Source: Neolewinella marina
Lineage (GTDB): Bacteria; Bacteroidota; Bacteroidia; Chitinophagales; Saprospiraceae
Assembly (NCBI RefSeq): GCF_002631205.1
Contig: NZ_PDLO01000005.1
Span: 186,001-250,000, forward strand
Direction of reading: 5' to 3'
Length of the DNA: 64,000 nt
This document shows positions 1 to 9,247 of the stretch, one piece after another. Each line of letters opens with the position of its first letter. Position 1 is the first letter of the stretch. The notes beneath the pieces were generated by a model that did not search any database, had not been told where the DNA came from, and worked only from the letters and a program-made list of their open reading frames with translations. The position numbers and the translations under genes were made by a program.

Positions 1-1317
1 TACCGCAGGACCTTCGCCGAGGAGGAGGGCCGTGAGGTGGTCCTTGCCTTCCAGGTCAGCGGTCAGGACAGCCGGACCGACAATACGGTCGACCAAAACG
101 GGGGACTGCCGATCTATCAGCGTGATCTTATCAACTCCAACGAGGGAACCAACCTGGAATACACCGGCCAGCTCGATTACATCCACCCCTGGTCGGAACG
201 AGTCAAAATGGAGACCGGCGTGAAAGCCGTACTCCGCCGTATCGACAGCGACTACCGCACCCAGGTGAAGGACAACGACGAGGGCCAGTTTCGGGACGAC
301 CCCAACTTGACCGACCTGTTCCTTTACGACCAGGATGTATACGCCGCCTACCTGAGTTTCAACTTCAACTTGGGGGACAAGTGGGGACTCGTCGCCGGAG
401 CCCGCTACGAATCGACCGAGATCGGCGGTGATTTCCATAGTGAAAACCCTTCATTCCAAAACAGCTACTCCAACTTCTTGCCGAGCATTATCCTCAGCTG
501 GAAACTCAGCCCCTTCAGCAACCTCAAGGCCAGCTACCTCGAGCGCATTCAGCGCCCCAGTCTGTACTACGTTAATCCCTTCACGTCCATCTCGGACCCC
601 AACAGTCTGCAGATCGGCAATCCCGATCTGATGCCTGAGCTCGTCAACCAGTACGAAGTCGCTTACAACACCTACATCAAGGGCGTCGTCCTCAACGCAT
701 CCATCTACCTGCGGCAGACCAACGACCTCATCGAAAGCTACTTGCAGGTGGGCGACGACGGCATCGCCAGCACTACGACCTTTCTCAACATCGGCAGCAG
801 CGATACGTACGGAGCCAACGTCTTCACTTCCTTTACCCTTTTCAAAAAACTGCAGCTGCGCGGTAGCCTCAACTACGGTCGCTATAACGGTACGGGTATC
901 GTGAGGGGCGAGGAACTTCAACGCTCAGCTGACGTCATCAGCGGCAACGCCGGCGGCAGCTACAGCTTCACCGATAAGCTGCGGCTGGACTTCTTCGCCT
1001 TCGGGCGTGGGCCCCAGCAGACCCTCCAGGGCAATACCCCAGGTTTCAGCATGTTCGGCGTGGGTGCCAATTGGGAAATTTCCGAGCGTACCGCGGTGGG
1101 TATTCGCATCATCGAGCCCTTCAGTGAAAATAAAGTATTCGGTAGCAACCTGAGCGGGCCAGACTTTAATCAAACATCTGAATTTATTCTCCCCTTCCGC
1201 AGCTTCGGCATTAACCTGACGCATAAGTTCGGCGCCATCGACTTCAAGGCCCAGAACCGGCGTCCCCGCGTGAGCAACGAGGACCAGAAAGAAGGAGGCG
1301 ACAACCAGCAGTACTAA
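1..1317 (+). CDS. TonB-dependent-receptor-like outer membrane beta-barrel protein, C-terminal part (5' truncated)
   Basis: The reading frame is open from base 1 and runs to TAA at 1315-1317, so the gene starts outside the window. The visible 438 residues are alternating aromatic/polar beta-strands, with the signature RIQRPSLYYVNPF and a stretch of the type GNPDLMPELVNQYE at about one third. These are typical of the outer-membrane barrel family 3 (OMP_b-brl_3) found in Bacteroidota TonB-dependent receptors. It probably transports or binds a ligand in the outer membrane, but the plug domain that would show TonB use is not in view. The end is unusual for a barrel: after the last strand a charged tail of about 25 residues (NRRPRVSNEDQKEGG...) follows instead of a terminal aromatic. 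The next gene is 288 bp downstream. Confidence 0.85.
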   Translation, partial: YRRTFAEEEGREVVLAFQVSGQDSRTDNTVDQNGGLPIYQRDLINSNEGTNLEYTGQLDYIHPWSERVKMETGVKAVLRRIDSDYRTQVKDNDEGQFRDDPNLTDLFLYDQDVYAAYLSFNFNLGDKWGLVAGARYESTEIGGDFHSENPSFQNSYSNFLPSIILSWKLSPFSNLKASYLERIQRPSLYYVNPFTSISDPNSLQIGNPDLMPELVNQYEVAYNTYIKGVVLNASIYLRQTNDLIESYLQVGDDGIASTTTFLNIGSSDTYGANVFTSFTLFKKLQLRGSLNYGRYNGTGIVRGEELQRSADVISGNAGGSYSFTDKLRLDFFAFGRGPQQTLQGNTPGFSMFGVGANWEISERTAVGIRIIEPFSENKVFGSNLSGPDFNQTSEFILPFRSFGINLTHKFGAIDFKAQNRRPRVSNEDQKEGGDNQQY

Positions 1318-1332
1318 GCACTTGATTCCGTC

Positions 1333-1350
1333 GGGTACGCGGGTGCCATG
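1333..1350. repeat. copy of an 18-bp interspersed motif
   Basis: GGGTACGCGGGTGCCATG, 16 bp after the stop of the barrel gene. Its exact reverse complement is at 17909-17926. Confidence 0.6.
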
Positions 1351-1576
1351 AAGACTTGAAAAGCCAGCACTTTCTGCACCCCGCCCCACCCCTTTTCTAC
1401 GAATCGACTTAATCCCCAACTGTGGCTGAGTAGGATTTCCCCAAACTACCAAAGACCACGGTAGAACGTCACTACCTCCTCCGGGCCAGGAAACTACCCG
1501 CTTTTCAACCTGCAGCTGGGCAGAGGAGAGAGACAGAAAACTGCTAGTTCTTTATTAACCGAATCAAAAGAACATT

Positions 1577-1591
1577 CAAGGATTTGCCTTG
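1577..1591. promoter_or_regulatory. short inverted repeat upstream of the efflux operon
   Basis: CAAGG-ATTTG-CCTTG lies 14 bp before the ATG of the TolC-like gene, in an AT-richer stretch than its surroundings. It could be an operator for a local regulator or a leader hairpin. Five-base arms are weak evidence. Confidence 0.25.
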
Positions 1592-1605
1592 CAATACATC
1601 AACAT

Positions 1606-3987
1606 ATGGACCGCCATTACCCTGAGGAAGCTTTATCAACCGACACCATTGCAAGATGGCACGTCCGCGCAATACGCTTCTTCCTATTCCTCTTTTTCTG
1701 GTTCGCGGTCAACATGCTGGCTTCTGCTCAGCCCCCCCTCCGCGTAACATTGATCTCTGACGCTACCTCGGCTACGGACCCCAGCATCGACAGTCTCCTT
1801 ACTACTGAGCTAACGGCACTGCTGGAATCGCGCTACGCCCTGGAGCTTACTACCCTGTACACGGGCGGGGAAGAGAATTCGATCAAAACTGTCCTCCCGC
1901 AAGCCTATCAAGCGGCCGATGTAGTGATCGGCAGCGGGCTGGCGACCAGCAGCTTCCTGCTCGGACTGGAGACTTACCCGAAGCCCACCATTGCCGCCGT
2001 TGTACTTACTTCTGACGACCGGGGAGGTCCTGAGGGGACGGGAATCGAAAATTTTACCTTTGTGCAGTCGCCTTTCAACATCCACCGTGATCTGACGGCC
2101 CTGGAAGGAATTGCTGATTTGGATCGCCTCACCGTGTTGACTACCGCCGCCTTCCGACCCTCGATCGGCAAGGTCATCGATAGCTACCTGCCTGAACGAG
2201 CGGACTACGTAGTTGCCCGATCCTCCGCAACGGCAATTCTAAGCGAAATCGGTGCGGATGTGCCGGCGGTTTATATTACTCCGCTGGCCGGTCAGGTTTC
2301 CCTGGCAGAACAACAAGTATTGCTCGACAGCCTGACGGCACGAGGGGTGGCCACATTCGCGATGCTCGATCAACCGCTCCTCGACCTCGGGGTACTGGCC
2401 GCCTACTCCTCCACCGAAAACCTGGAACAGCTCCCCCGCCGGGTCGCCCTCGATGTATTGCGCATCATGGACGGCGTACCCACCGCAAGGCTCAGCACCG
2501 ACCTTACGACCTACACTTCCGAGCTGATCATTAACATGGCTACCGCCCGCCGGAGCGGCGTGTACCCCAACTGGGAGACCATGGCCGGCGCCACCCTGCT
2601 CAATCCCAACGACCTTACTGAGGCCAAGGTCCTTACCCTGCAGGGTGCCGTGCTCGAAGGGCTTGCCAATAACCTGGGATACAACTTGTCCACCTACGAT
2701 GTAGCGCTCGCCCGTTCGGACCTGGATATCGCCCGCAGTGACCTGCTTCCGCAGTTTAAAGCGGCAACCACCGTGACGCGCCTCGACGGGCAAACTGTTG
2801 CCAGTTCGTTCGGCCAGCAGGGTCAGTATAACTGGACGGCCAACAGCACCATCGATCAGGTGATCCTCTCCGAGCCCGTCTTGGCTAACATCGCCATTAA
2901 CCGCTTCCTGCTTGAGGGCCAACAGGCGGCACTGGAGCAATCGCAGCTCGACGTCGTACTCAACGTTGCCACCGCCTACCTAAACGTATTACAGTCAAAG
3001 GTTTTTGCCGATCTGCAGGTCCAGAACCTGGCGGTCACCCGCGCGAACCTGAACGCCGCCCAAACCAAAAGCCAGGTGGGGGCCGTGGGGGCCACCGACG
3101 TGTACCGCTGGGAAAGCGAACTGGCCCTCAACAACATCGAGATCAACCAGGCAAACGCACAACTTGCTCAAGCCCGCTACAACCTCAACCAACTGCTCAA
3201 CCGGCCCATTAACGACGAATTCCGGATACCCGAATTTACCGGCCAGGATTCCCTGCTTGGGCTCATGGGACAGACCATCCTACCCCTGCTCAATACCCCC
3301 CGTGACCTGGATCGACTGGCTAATTTTCTGGCCGAGGAAGCCCGCCGGAACCTCCCCGCCCTGGAACAACTTGACGCCGCCATCCGGGCCCAGGAGCGGC
3401 AACTGCTTTCCGCAAAGCGCGCATTTTACCTTCCCACCGTCGCGATCAACGGCCAGTATAACTACCGCGTAGCCAACTACGGCACCGTACCGCTACCGGA
3501 GGACCTCGGTTTTGACTTCGGGGGGGAGGATCGGCCCCGCAGCACCTATACCGTAGCGCTGCAGGTAGCGATTCCCATCTTTCAGGGCGGTCGGCGCAAG
3601 TTTCAGGCCGAGCGCGCCCGGGTGGCCGTGCTTCAGGTGCAGACGCAACGAAAGGACCTGGAAAATCAATTGTTGCAACGCCTCTACTCCGACGTAGAAA
3701 ACATGGTGGCCAGCTACCGCAACCTGAACCTGGCCCGTGAGGCCGCCGAAACGTCCATCAAAAATTTTCGGATCATCGAAGACCTCTACCGTGCCGGTGC
3801 CACCAACGTGACCAGCCTGGTTGATGCGCAGAACGTGACCCTCCAGTCCAACATCAACGCCACCAACGCCGGCTATCAATTCGTGGCTGACTTCATTGCC
3901 CTCCAGCGCTCCACCGGCAGCTACCAGTTCTTGTCCAGTCCAGCCGAGCAGACCGATTTACTGCGCCGCTTTATGGAATTCAACTAA
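1606..3987 (+). CDS. TolC-family outer membrane efflux protein with N-terminal periplasmic-binding-like domain
   Basis: This 793-residue protein is far longer than ordinary TolC/OprM proteins (about 420-500). A signal peptide with a long N-region ends near residue 41 (hydrophobic core 24-38, then ASA/Q). Residues about 45-310 are an alternating alpha/beta domain (LRVTLISDATSATDPS, DVVIGSGLATSS, DRLTVLTTAAF, VPAVYITPLAG) that looks like an ABC-type substrate-binding fold (TrpX/YbcS-like family, inferred). Residues about 335-790 are the TolC duplication: long helices and strand segments such as YLPTVAINGQYNYR and the GAVGATDVYRWE pattern. It is first in an operon with an HlyD adaptor (14 bp downstream) and an RND pump, so it should be the outer-membrane duct of a tripartite exporter. 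The extra domain would face the periplasm. No internal stop or frameshift separates the two halves. Confidence 0.85.
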   Translation: MDRHYPEEALSTDTIARWHVRAIRFFLFLFFWFAVNMLASAQPPLRVTLISDATSATDPSIDSLLTTELTALLESRYALELTTLYTGGEENSIKTVLPQAYQAADVVIGSGLATSSFLLGLETYPKPTIAAVVLTSDDRGGPEGTGIENFTFVQSPFNIHRDLTALEGIADLDRLTVLTTAAFRPSIGKVIDSYLPERADYVVARSSATAILSEIGADVPAVYITPLAGQVSLAEQQVLLDSLTARGVATFAMLDQPLLDLGVLAAYSSTENLEQLPRRVALDVLRIMDGVPTARLSTDLTTYTSELIINMATARRSGVYPNWETMAGATLLNPNDLTEAKVLTLQGAVLEGLANNLGYNLSTYDVALARSDLDIARSDLLPQFKAATTVTRLDGQTVASSFGQQGQYNWTANSTIDQVILSEPVLANIAINRFLLEGQQAALEQSQLDVVLNVATAYLNVLQSKVFADLQVQNLAVTRANLNAAQTKSQVGAVGATDVYRWESELALNNIEINQANAQLAQARYNLNQLLNRPINDEFRIPEFTGQDSLLGLMGQTILPLLNTPRDLDRLANFLAEEARRNLPALEQLDAAIRAQERQLLSAKRAFYLPTVAINGQYNYRVANYGTVPLPEDLGFDFGGEDRPRSTYTVALQVAIPIFQGGRRKFQAERARVAVLQVQTQRKDLENQLLQRLYSDVENMVASYRNLNLAREAAETSIKNFRIIEDLYRAGATNVTSLVDAQNVTLQSNINATNAGYQFVADFIALQRSTGSYQFLSSPAEQTDLLRRFMEFN

Positions 3988-4001
3988 AGAATCAACTTCC
4001 C

Positions 4002-5129
4002 ATGAAATATCTATCCCTGCTCTTGCTGCCCCTGTTGTTACTCACCGCCTGCGGTGGCAGGGAAGAAGCGAAGATCGAAACCCGCACCCGCGCCATTCGC
4101 TACGGAGTAGTGACGACCGACGACGGAAATACAACGCAGACCTATACCGGCGTTGCCACGGCGGCGGGTGAAACTCCCCTCTCCTTCCGCGTCTCTGGCA
4201 CCATTCGGACGTTGCCCGTCAAATTAGGTGAGCAGGTCAAGAAGGGGCAACTGATCGCCACTATCGATCCCGCCGACCTGCAGGTGCAGAGCAGCCAGTC
4301 CAGGGCCCAGTACGAAGCCAGCCAGGCACAAGTACAGAGTGCTGAAACCCAGTTGGTCGCAGCCCGTGCCGCCTACGAACGCACTACCCGGCTATACGAA
4401 AGTAACAGCGTGTCGCTCAGCGACTTCGAGCAGGCCCGTAGTCAGTTCCAGAACGCCCAGGCGCAGGTCGAGGCAGCCAAGAGTCAGCTCAACGCGAGCG
4501 GAGCCCAGGTACGCGCGGCTCAGAACCAAGTCAGCTACACCCGGCTGACGGCCCCCTTTGACGGCGTGATCACGACGCTTAATGCGGAAGCCAACGAATT
4601 CGCCGGCTCCGGCAAGGTCATTGTGACCCTCAGCACCGAAACGGACCCCGAAGTGCAAGTAAATCTGCCAGAGAGCCGCATCGGCGCCGTCTACACCGGC
4701 ATGAAAGTTGACATTGACTTTTCCGCCTTGCCGGGTCAGCAGCACCGTGGCGAGGTCGTGGAGGTTGCCTATGCCTCCGGCGATGCGCCCAGCTACCCCG
4801 TCAAGATCAGGATTTTCGACGCCCCCGCCACCATTCGTCCAGGCATGGCCGCCAGCGTCCAGTTCACCTTCGCGGACAGCAGGGCCGCGGGCAACTTGTT
4901 ACTGACTCCCATTGAGTCCGTCACTGAAGGACCGACCGACAAGTTTGTCTATCTGCTTACCCCCAGTGATAGCGGGAATACCTACGTCGCCTACAAGAAA
5001 ACCATCACTATCGGCGAACTCCACCAGCGGGGATTCGAGGTAAAAACCGGCCTCAAGGCGGGCGATAAGGTCGCAACTGCCGGACTCAAGCAGCTCCTCG
5101 ACGGCATGGAAGTCCGTCTGCTGGAATAG
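4002..5129 (+). CDS. RND efflux periplasmic adaptor (HlyD/AcrA family) lipoprotein
   Basis: 375 residues. The N-terminus is a lipoprotein signal with lipobox LLTAC (lipidated Cys17). Order of domains: lipoyl half near residue 75 (GEQVKKGQLIATIDPADL), an alpha-helical hairpin rich in Q/A/S at about 90-175 (heptads SQAQVQSAETQL, SQFQNAQAQVEAAK), the second lipoyl half at about 178-200 (YTRLTAPFDGVITTL), then beta-barrel and membrane-proximal domains. This is the membrane fusion protein that joins the pump to the TolC-like duct. It sits 14 bp behind the duct gene and 72 bp ahead of the pump, so co-transcription is likely. Substrate cannot be told from the sequence. Confidence 0.93.
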   Translation: MKYLSLLLLPLLLLTACGGREEAKIETRTRAIRYGVVTTDDGNTTQTYTGVATAAGETPLSFRVSGTIRTLPVKLGEQVKKGQLIATIDPADLQVQSSQSRAQYEASQAQVQSAETQLVAARAAYERTTRLYESNSVSLSDFEQARSQFQNAQAQVEAAKSQLNASGAQVRAAQNQVSYTRLTAPFDGVITTLNAEANEFAGSGKVIVTLSTETDPEVQVNLPESRIGAVYTGMKVDIDFSALPGQQHRGEVVEVAYASGDAPSYPVKIRIFDAPATIRPGMAASVQFTFADSRAAGNLLLTPIESVTEGPTDKFVYLLTPSDSGNTYVAYKKTITIGELHQRGFEVKTGLKAGDKVATAGLKQLLDGMEVRLLE

Positions 5130-5160
5130 GCCCACTTCCCCCCTACTCCCATTTCCATCA

Positions 5161-5178
5161 CCCCGATCGTTATCGGGG
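5161..5178 (+). other. small hairpin between adaptor and pump genes
   Basis: CCCCGAT-CGTT-ATCGGGG is a perfect 7-bp stem with a four-base loop in the 72-bp gap of the efflux operon. No U-run follows, so it is more likely a processing or stability element, or a partial attenuator, than a terminator. Confidence 0.4.
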
Positions 5179-5201
5179 CCTTTCCCGCCTAAGCTTTACC
5201 A

Positions 5202-8200
5202 ATGAATATCTCCAAACTTGCCCTCTCCCATAACCGTGTTACGATTCTGGTCGTGCTCATGGTTGCCATCATGGGTTTGGTCGGCTACAATAACCTGAGC
5301 CGCAACGCCATGCCGCCCTTCACCATCCGCGTGGCCAGTGTAGTAACTCCCTTTGCCGGGGCGAGCGCCGAGCGGGTGGAGGAGTTAGTTACGGAGCGGA
5401 TCGAACGCGTCGCCCAGGAGCTGGCCGCCGTTAAGCGTATCAGTAGCGAAAGTCGCACCGGGCTCAGTGTGGTCAGCGTAGAACTCGAGCCCAGCGTATC
5501 CAAAGAAAACATGCAGCCCGTCTTCGACCGGCTGCGCAGAAAGCTGGAAGAACTGCAACCCACCCTACCCGACGGCGTGGGCCAGATCAACGTAAAGGAC
5601 GACGGACTCGGCGTGGTGTACGGCATCCAACTCGGGCTGGCCGGTGGCGGCTATTCCCTCAGTGAACTAGAGGACCAGGCGACAGATATTCGGGACGATC
5701 TGATCAAGCTTTCCGACGCCGCAGAGGTAGAGATCAGTGGACTGCGTCAGGAACGGATATTCGTCGAGTTCGACAACGCCCGACTGGCCCGCTACGGATT
5801 AAGTGCCAATGAGTTGCAGCGGAATATCTCTGCCACCAACATCGTTTTTCCCGGCGGCGACGTCACCCTGGGCGACCAGCGCGTAACCCTGGAGCCCACG
5901 GGCAACTTCGAGAATCTCAGCGACCTCGAAAATGTGATTATCAATTTAAATGGCGGCCAGACCGCCAAGCTGGGCGAGATCGCGACCATTAACCGGGGTT
6001 ATACCGATCCGCCCGAGCGACTGGTGCGCATCGATGGTGAGCAGGGCCTCGTCGTGGGTATCGCAGTGAAGGAGGGAGCCAACCTTATCGAGCTGGGGGA
6101 GGAGGTTGATGCAAAAGTGATTGCCTACAATCAGACGCTCCCCGTAGGGATGAAGCTGGAGCGGATTGCCAGTCAGGATGCCTACGTACAGCAGAGCGTC
6201 AGTGGCTTCCTAAGCAACGTGCTTCAATCGGTCGCGATCGTACTGGTGGTTATGTTTCTCTTCCTGGGATGGCGTACCGGCCTCGTAGTCGCCAGCCTCA
6301 TCCCCCTGGCCATCATCATGACGCTGCTGCTGATGAATCTCTTCGACGTGGGCCTCAACCAGGTCACCCTGGCCGCCCTCATCATGGCCCTGGGACTACT
6401 GGTTGATAACGCCATCGTCATTTCGGAAGCCATGATGGTGCGTATGGAGGAAGGATTAGCACCCAAGGAATCCGCCTACGCGGCGACCTCCGAGCTGGCC
6501 ATTCCCCTGCTCATTTCTTCCCTCACCACCTCGGCCGCTTTCCTTTCCTTCTTTTTGGCGGAAAACACCATGGGTGAGATGATGGGGCCGCTCTTTGTGG
6601 TCATCACCTTCGCGCTGTTGAGCAGCTGGATCATGGCGATGACCGTCGTAACCATGCTCGGCGTTGCCCTCATTCGGGTGAAGACTCGTCGACCTGGCGA
6701 TAGCTTCCCCACCGAGGAAGCGGTAAAAGATATGCCCCCGCAGCAGCAGGACATCTTCGGCAAGCTCAACAACTACTACGGTAACATCATTTACCGAGCA
6801 CTCAAGGCCCCCTGGCTCGTACTGGCTCTGATCATGGGAATGTTCATCGGCTCGCTGCTGCTCTTTACCCAGATCCCCTTCATCTTCTTTCCCGACAGCG
6901 ACCGCAACCTGATCACGATGAACGTGAACCTGCCGCTGGGTACCGACATCAACCGCACCTCCGAGATCGTGGCAGATATCGAGCGCTTCATTAACGAGAA
7001 CCTCCTGGTAGTAAAGGATGAAGCGGAGGCCGACGGGATCACGGACTTTACCACCTTCATCAGTGAGGGACCCGACTCTTACGACCTCGGTTACCAGCCC
7101 GGCGAGGCCAACTCAGGTTACGCCCACCTACTGATGAATACCAGCCGGTACGAGGCCAATCAGGATATGATCGATAAGCTGGAGGGCTACACCTACGAGA
7201 ATTTTCCCGAAGCGGACATCACCGTTGGTCCACTTGGCGGCGGGGGCGGGGGCGGCAGCGACGTGGCCGTACGCATCAGCGGACCGCAGGTCGACGTGCT
7301 CTACGCCATCTCCGACGATGTCAAGCGGGTACTGAATCAGCTGCCCGAAGCCACCAACATCAGCGACGACTGGGGTCCCAAGAGTAAAAAGGTCGTGATT
7401 GACATAGACCAGGAACGGGCCGACCGGGCCGGAGTCACCAACCAGGACATCGCGGTGAGCCTACGCACCAGCCTGTCGGGCTTCAACGCCGGTTCCTTTC
7501 GCGAAGACGAAGACGCTTTGCCCATCATCATGCGCGGCATCGGGGCGGAGAAGTACCAGGTCCAGGACCTGAAGGGCCTGAATGTATTTGCCCAGGGCTC
7601 CGGGGAGAACGTCCCCCTGACACAGGTGGCTGACGTGGAAGTCGCCTGGCAGTACGCCAAGATCAAGCGGCGGGATCTATACCGCACCATGACCATCAGC
7701 GCTGACGCGCGGGAAGGTTTTACGGCGACCAACGTTACTTCGGAACTCAGGCCGAAACTCGATGAGTTGCGCAAGAATTGGCCGGCCGGCTACACCTATG
7801 AACTCGGGGGAGAAAGTGAGCAAAGCAGCGAAGCCATGATGGCCGTAGCCAGGAACCTGCCCCTGGCGGGCTTCATTATCGTGCTGTTGCTGATGCTGCA
7901 ATTCAATAGCTTCCGCAAGACCTTCATTGTACTCGCTACCATTCCCCTGGGCATCATTGGGGTGATTCTTGGGCTCCTGCTCTTCCGCTCCTATTTTGGA
8001 TTCATGGCCTTCCTGGGCATTATCTCTCTGGCGGGTATCCTGATCAACAACGCCATAGTGCTGATCGACCGCATTCAGATCGAGGAGGCGGAAGGCAAAA
8101 CGGAATTCCGGGCCATCGTTGATGCCTGTAAGCAACGGTTCCGGCCTATTCTCCTGACCACCTTCACCACGGCGCTCGGTCTTATTCCACTTTATCTCGG

Positions 8201-8351
8201 TGGTGGATTGATGTGGGAGCCCATGGCGGTGTCCATCATGGTTGGGCTATTGTTCGCTACGGTAATTACCCTGCTGTTCGTACCCGTTACCTATAAGTTG
8301 CTATTCGGAATCAAAGAAGCAAAATCAGAACCCGATGCAGACCTTGTATAA
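5202..8351 (+). CDS. RND-family efflux pump, inner membrane permease
   Basis: 1049 residues, the usual size of an AcrB/MdtB-type proton-driven exporter. There is one membrane helix at 10-32, a large periplasmic porter domain, helices 2-6 at about 335-490, an amphipathic cytoplasmic loop, helix 7 near 540, a second porter domain, and helices 8-12 at about 860-1035. The proton-relay segment GLLVDNAIVISE in TM4 has one Asp followed by Asn (AcrB has Asp-Asp). The matching segment GILINNAIVLIDR is in TM10. A glycine-rich GGGGGGGS linker lies near residue 683 in the second porter domain. It ends the operon of TolC-like duct and HlyD adaptor. The likely job is export of hydrophobic compounds, with no specific substrate visible. 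Confidence 0.95.
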   Translation: MNISKLALSHNRVTILVVLMVAIMGLVGYNNLSRNAMPPFTIRVASVVTPFAGASAERVEELVTERIERVAQELAAVKRISSESRTGLSVVSVELEPSVSKENMQPVFDRLRRKLEELQPTLPDGVGQINVKDDGLGVVYGIQLGLAGGGYSLSELEDQATDIRDDLIKLSDAAEVEISGLRQERIFVEFDNARLARYGLSANELQRNISATNIVFPGGDVTLGDQRVTLEPTGNFENLSDLENVIINLNGGQTAKLGEIATINRGYTDPPERLVRIDGEQGLVVGIAVKEGANLIELGEEVDAKVIAYNQTLPVGMKLERIASQDAYVQQSVSGFLSNVLQSVAIVLVVMFLFLGWRTGLVVASLIPLAIIMTLLLMNLFDVGLNQVTLAALIMALGLLVDNAIVISEAMMVRMEEGLAPKESAYAATSELAIPLLISSLTTSAAFLSFFLAENTMGEMMGPLFVVITFALLSSWIMAMTVVTMLGVALIRVKTRRPGDSFPTEEAVKDMPPQQQDIFGKLNNYYGNIIYRALKAPWLVLALIMGMFIGSLLLFTQIPFIFFPDSDRNLITMNVNLPLGTDINRTSEIVADIERFINENLLVVKDEAEADGITDFTTFISEGPDSYDLGYQPGEANSGYAHLLMNTSRYEANQDMIDKLEGYTYENFPEADITVGPLGGGGGGGSDVAVRISGPQVDVLYAISDDVKRVLNQLPEATNISDDWGPKSKKVVIDIDQERADRAGVTNQDIAVSLRTSLSGFNAGSFREDEDALPIIMRGIGAEKYQVQDLKGLNVFAQGSGENVPLTQVADVEVAWQYAKIKRRDLYRTMTISADAREGFTATNVTSELRPKLDELRKNWPAGYTYELGGESEQSSEAMMAVARNLPLAGFIIVLLLMLQFNSFRKTFIVLATIPLGIIGVILGLLLFRSYFGFMAFLGIISLAGILINNAIVLIDRIQIEEAEGKTEFRAIVDACKQRFRPILLTTFTTALGLIPLYLGGGLMWEPMAVSIMVGLLFATVITLLFVPVTYKLLFGIKEAKSEPDADLV

Positions 8352-8779
8352 TGGATTATTCCCATCTCATTGGAACCTATTCTCATATTCCAATATCCCG
8401 CCCTATGAAGTCTACTCCATCAACTAACCCTGGGATTAATCAATCGGGGCTACGCATACCGGCTACCCAAACGACGGACTTCCTTTTAATCCCTCCAGCC
8501 TCATATTTATCTCGTCATATGCAATCCGAGCCAATAGTATTGAGCCCGGAGGCAGGACGCTTGCGTTGGGAAAACTTTTACTGCCATTCATTCAGCTCAG
8601 TTCAGTTCACCTGCAGCACTGGTATCTGAACGCTCACCACTTTTCCTGACAGCAACAGGAAGGGCAACACTCCCCCTTCTCCTCCCATCGCCGCCAACTT
8701 CAACGCATCAGCCATGTTTACAAATAAAATCGAACCAAACGAACCATATAGTTTTGTTCCCAGTAAATATCCTCAGCAG
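8352..8779 (+). other. intergenic region between pump and regulator
   Basis: About 430 bp, AT-richer than the flanking genes. A 92-codon frame (8351-8629) has no recognisable family and unusual composition, and I treat it as non-coding. TAGTTTTG at 8749-8756 matches the Bacteroidota -7 box (TAnnTTTG) and is 24 bp before the ATG at 8780, which supports that start for the regulator over the upstream ATG at 8714. No convincing -33 TTG is visible. No terminator with a U-run was seen after the pump gene. Confidence 0.4.
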
Positions 8780-9247
8780 ATGATCAAAGACATCAAGAAC
8801 AAGGTAGAAGAGATTGGCATCTTCTTTGAGAAGACGGGGTTGACGCCTATGGAAGCCAGGGTATTTGCGCTGCTCCTCCTGGCCGACCCTCCCGCGATGG
8901 AGTTTTTTGCAATTCAGGAGTTTCTGGATGCCAGTAAAAGTACCATCAGCAATGCGTTAAAGCGGCTGATGAATGAGGGGAGGGTCGATTACATTACCAA
9001 GCCCGGGGACCGTAAGCGCTACTTCCGGGTCAGTTCCCAAAAATGGTTAGAGCAGATACAGGAAAGCTTCGCAACCATTACTCCCTTCGTTTCAACAATG
9101 AAAAAGGTGCTGGCGCTTCGCGAGCAAACGGATAGCCCCGAGTTCAACAAGGATCTCCGCCACATACAGGATTACTTTCTCTACCTCGAAGAGGAACTGC
9201 CCCGTATCCAGGCGAAATGGAACAAGCGGCAGCAGGCAAATTCCTAA
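8780..9247 (+). CDS. GbsR/MarR-family winged-helix transcriptional regulator
   Basis: 155 residues from the ATG at 8780; an upstream ATG at 8714 would add 22 residues with no family-like features. The core is a winged helix: LTPMEARVFALLLLADP, then the recognition segment DASKSTISNALKRLMNEGRVDYI, and the wing KPGDRKRYFRVSS. A coiled C-terminal dimerisation helix follows. GbsR-like regulators in Bacteroidota often sit beside efflux pumps and repress them, so control of the adjacent RND operon is plausible (inference from position). The stop codon overlaps the stop of the convergent cyclase gene (TAA at 9245-9247 against the reverse stop at 9244-9246). Confidence 0.85.
   Translation: MIKDIKNKVEEIGIFFEKTGLTPMEARVFALLLLADPPAMEFFAIQEFLDASKSTISNALKRLMNEGRVDYITKPGDRKRYFRVSSQKWLEQIQESFATITPFVSTMKKVLALREQTDSPEFNKDLRHIQDYFLYLEEELPRIQAKWNKRQQANS

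Noticed and set aside
8351-8629. 92-codon open frame after the RND pump gene, starting in its stop codon
   Set aside because: No family features, atypical composition, and it lies in the AT-rich spacer ahead of the regulator. It may be chance.
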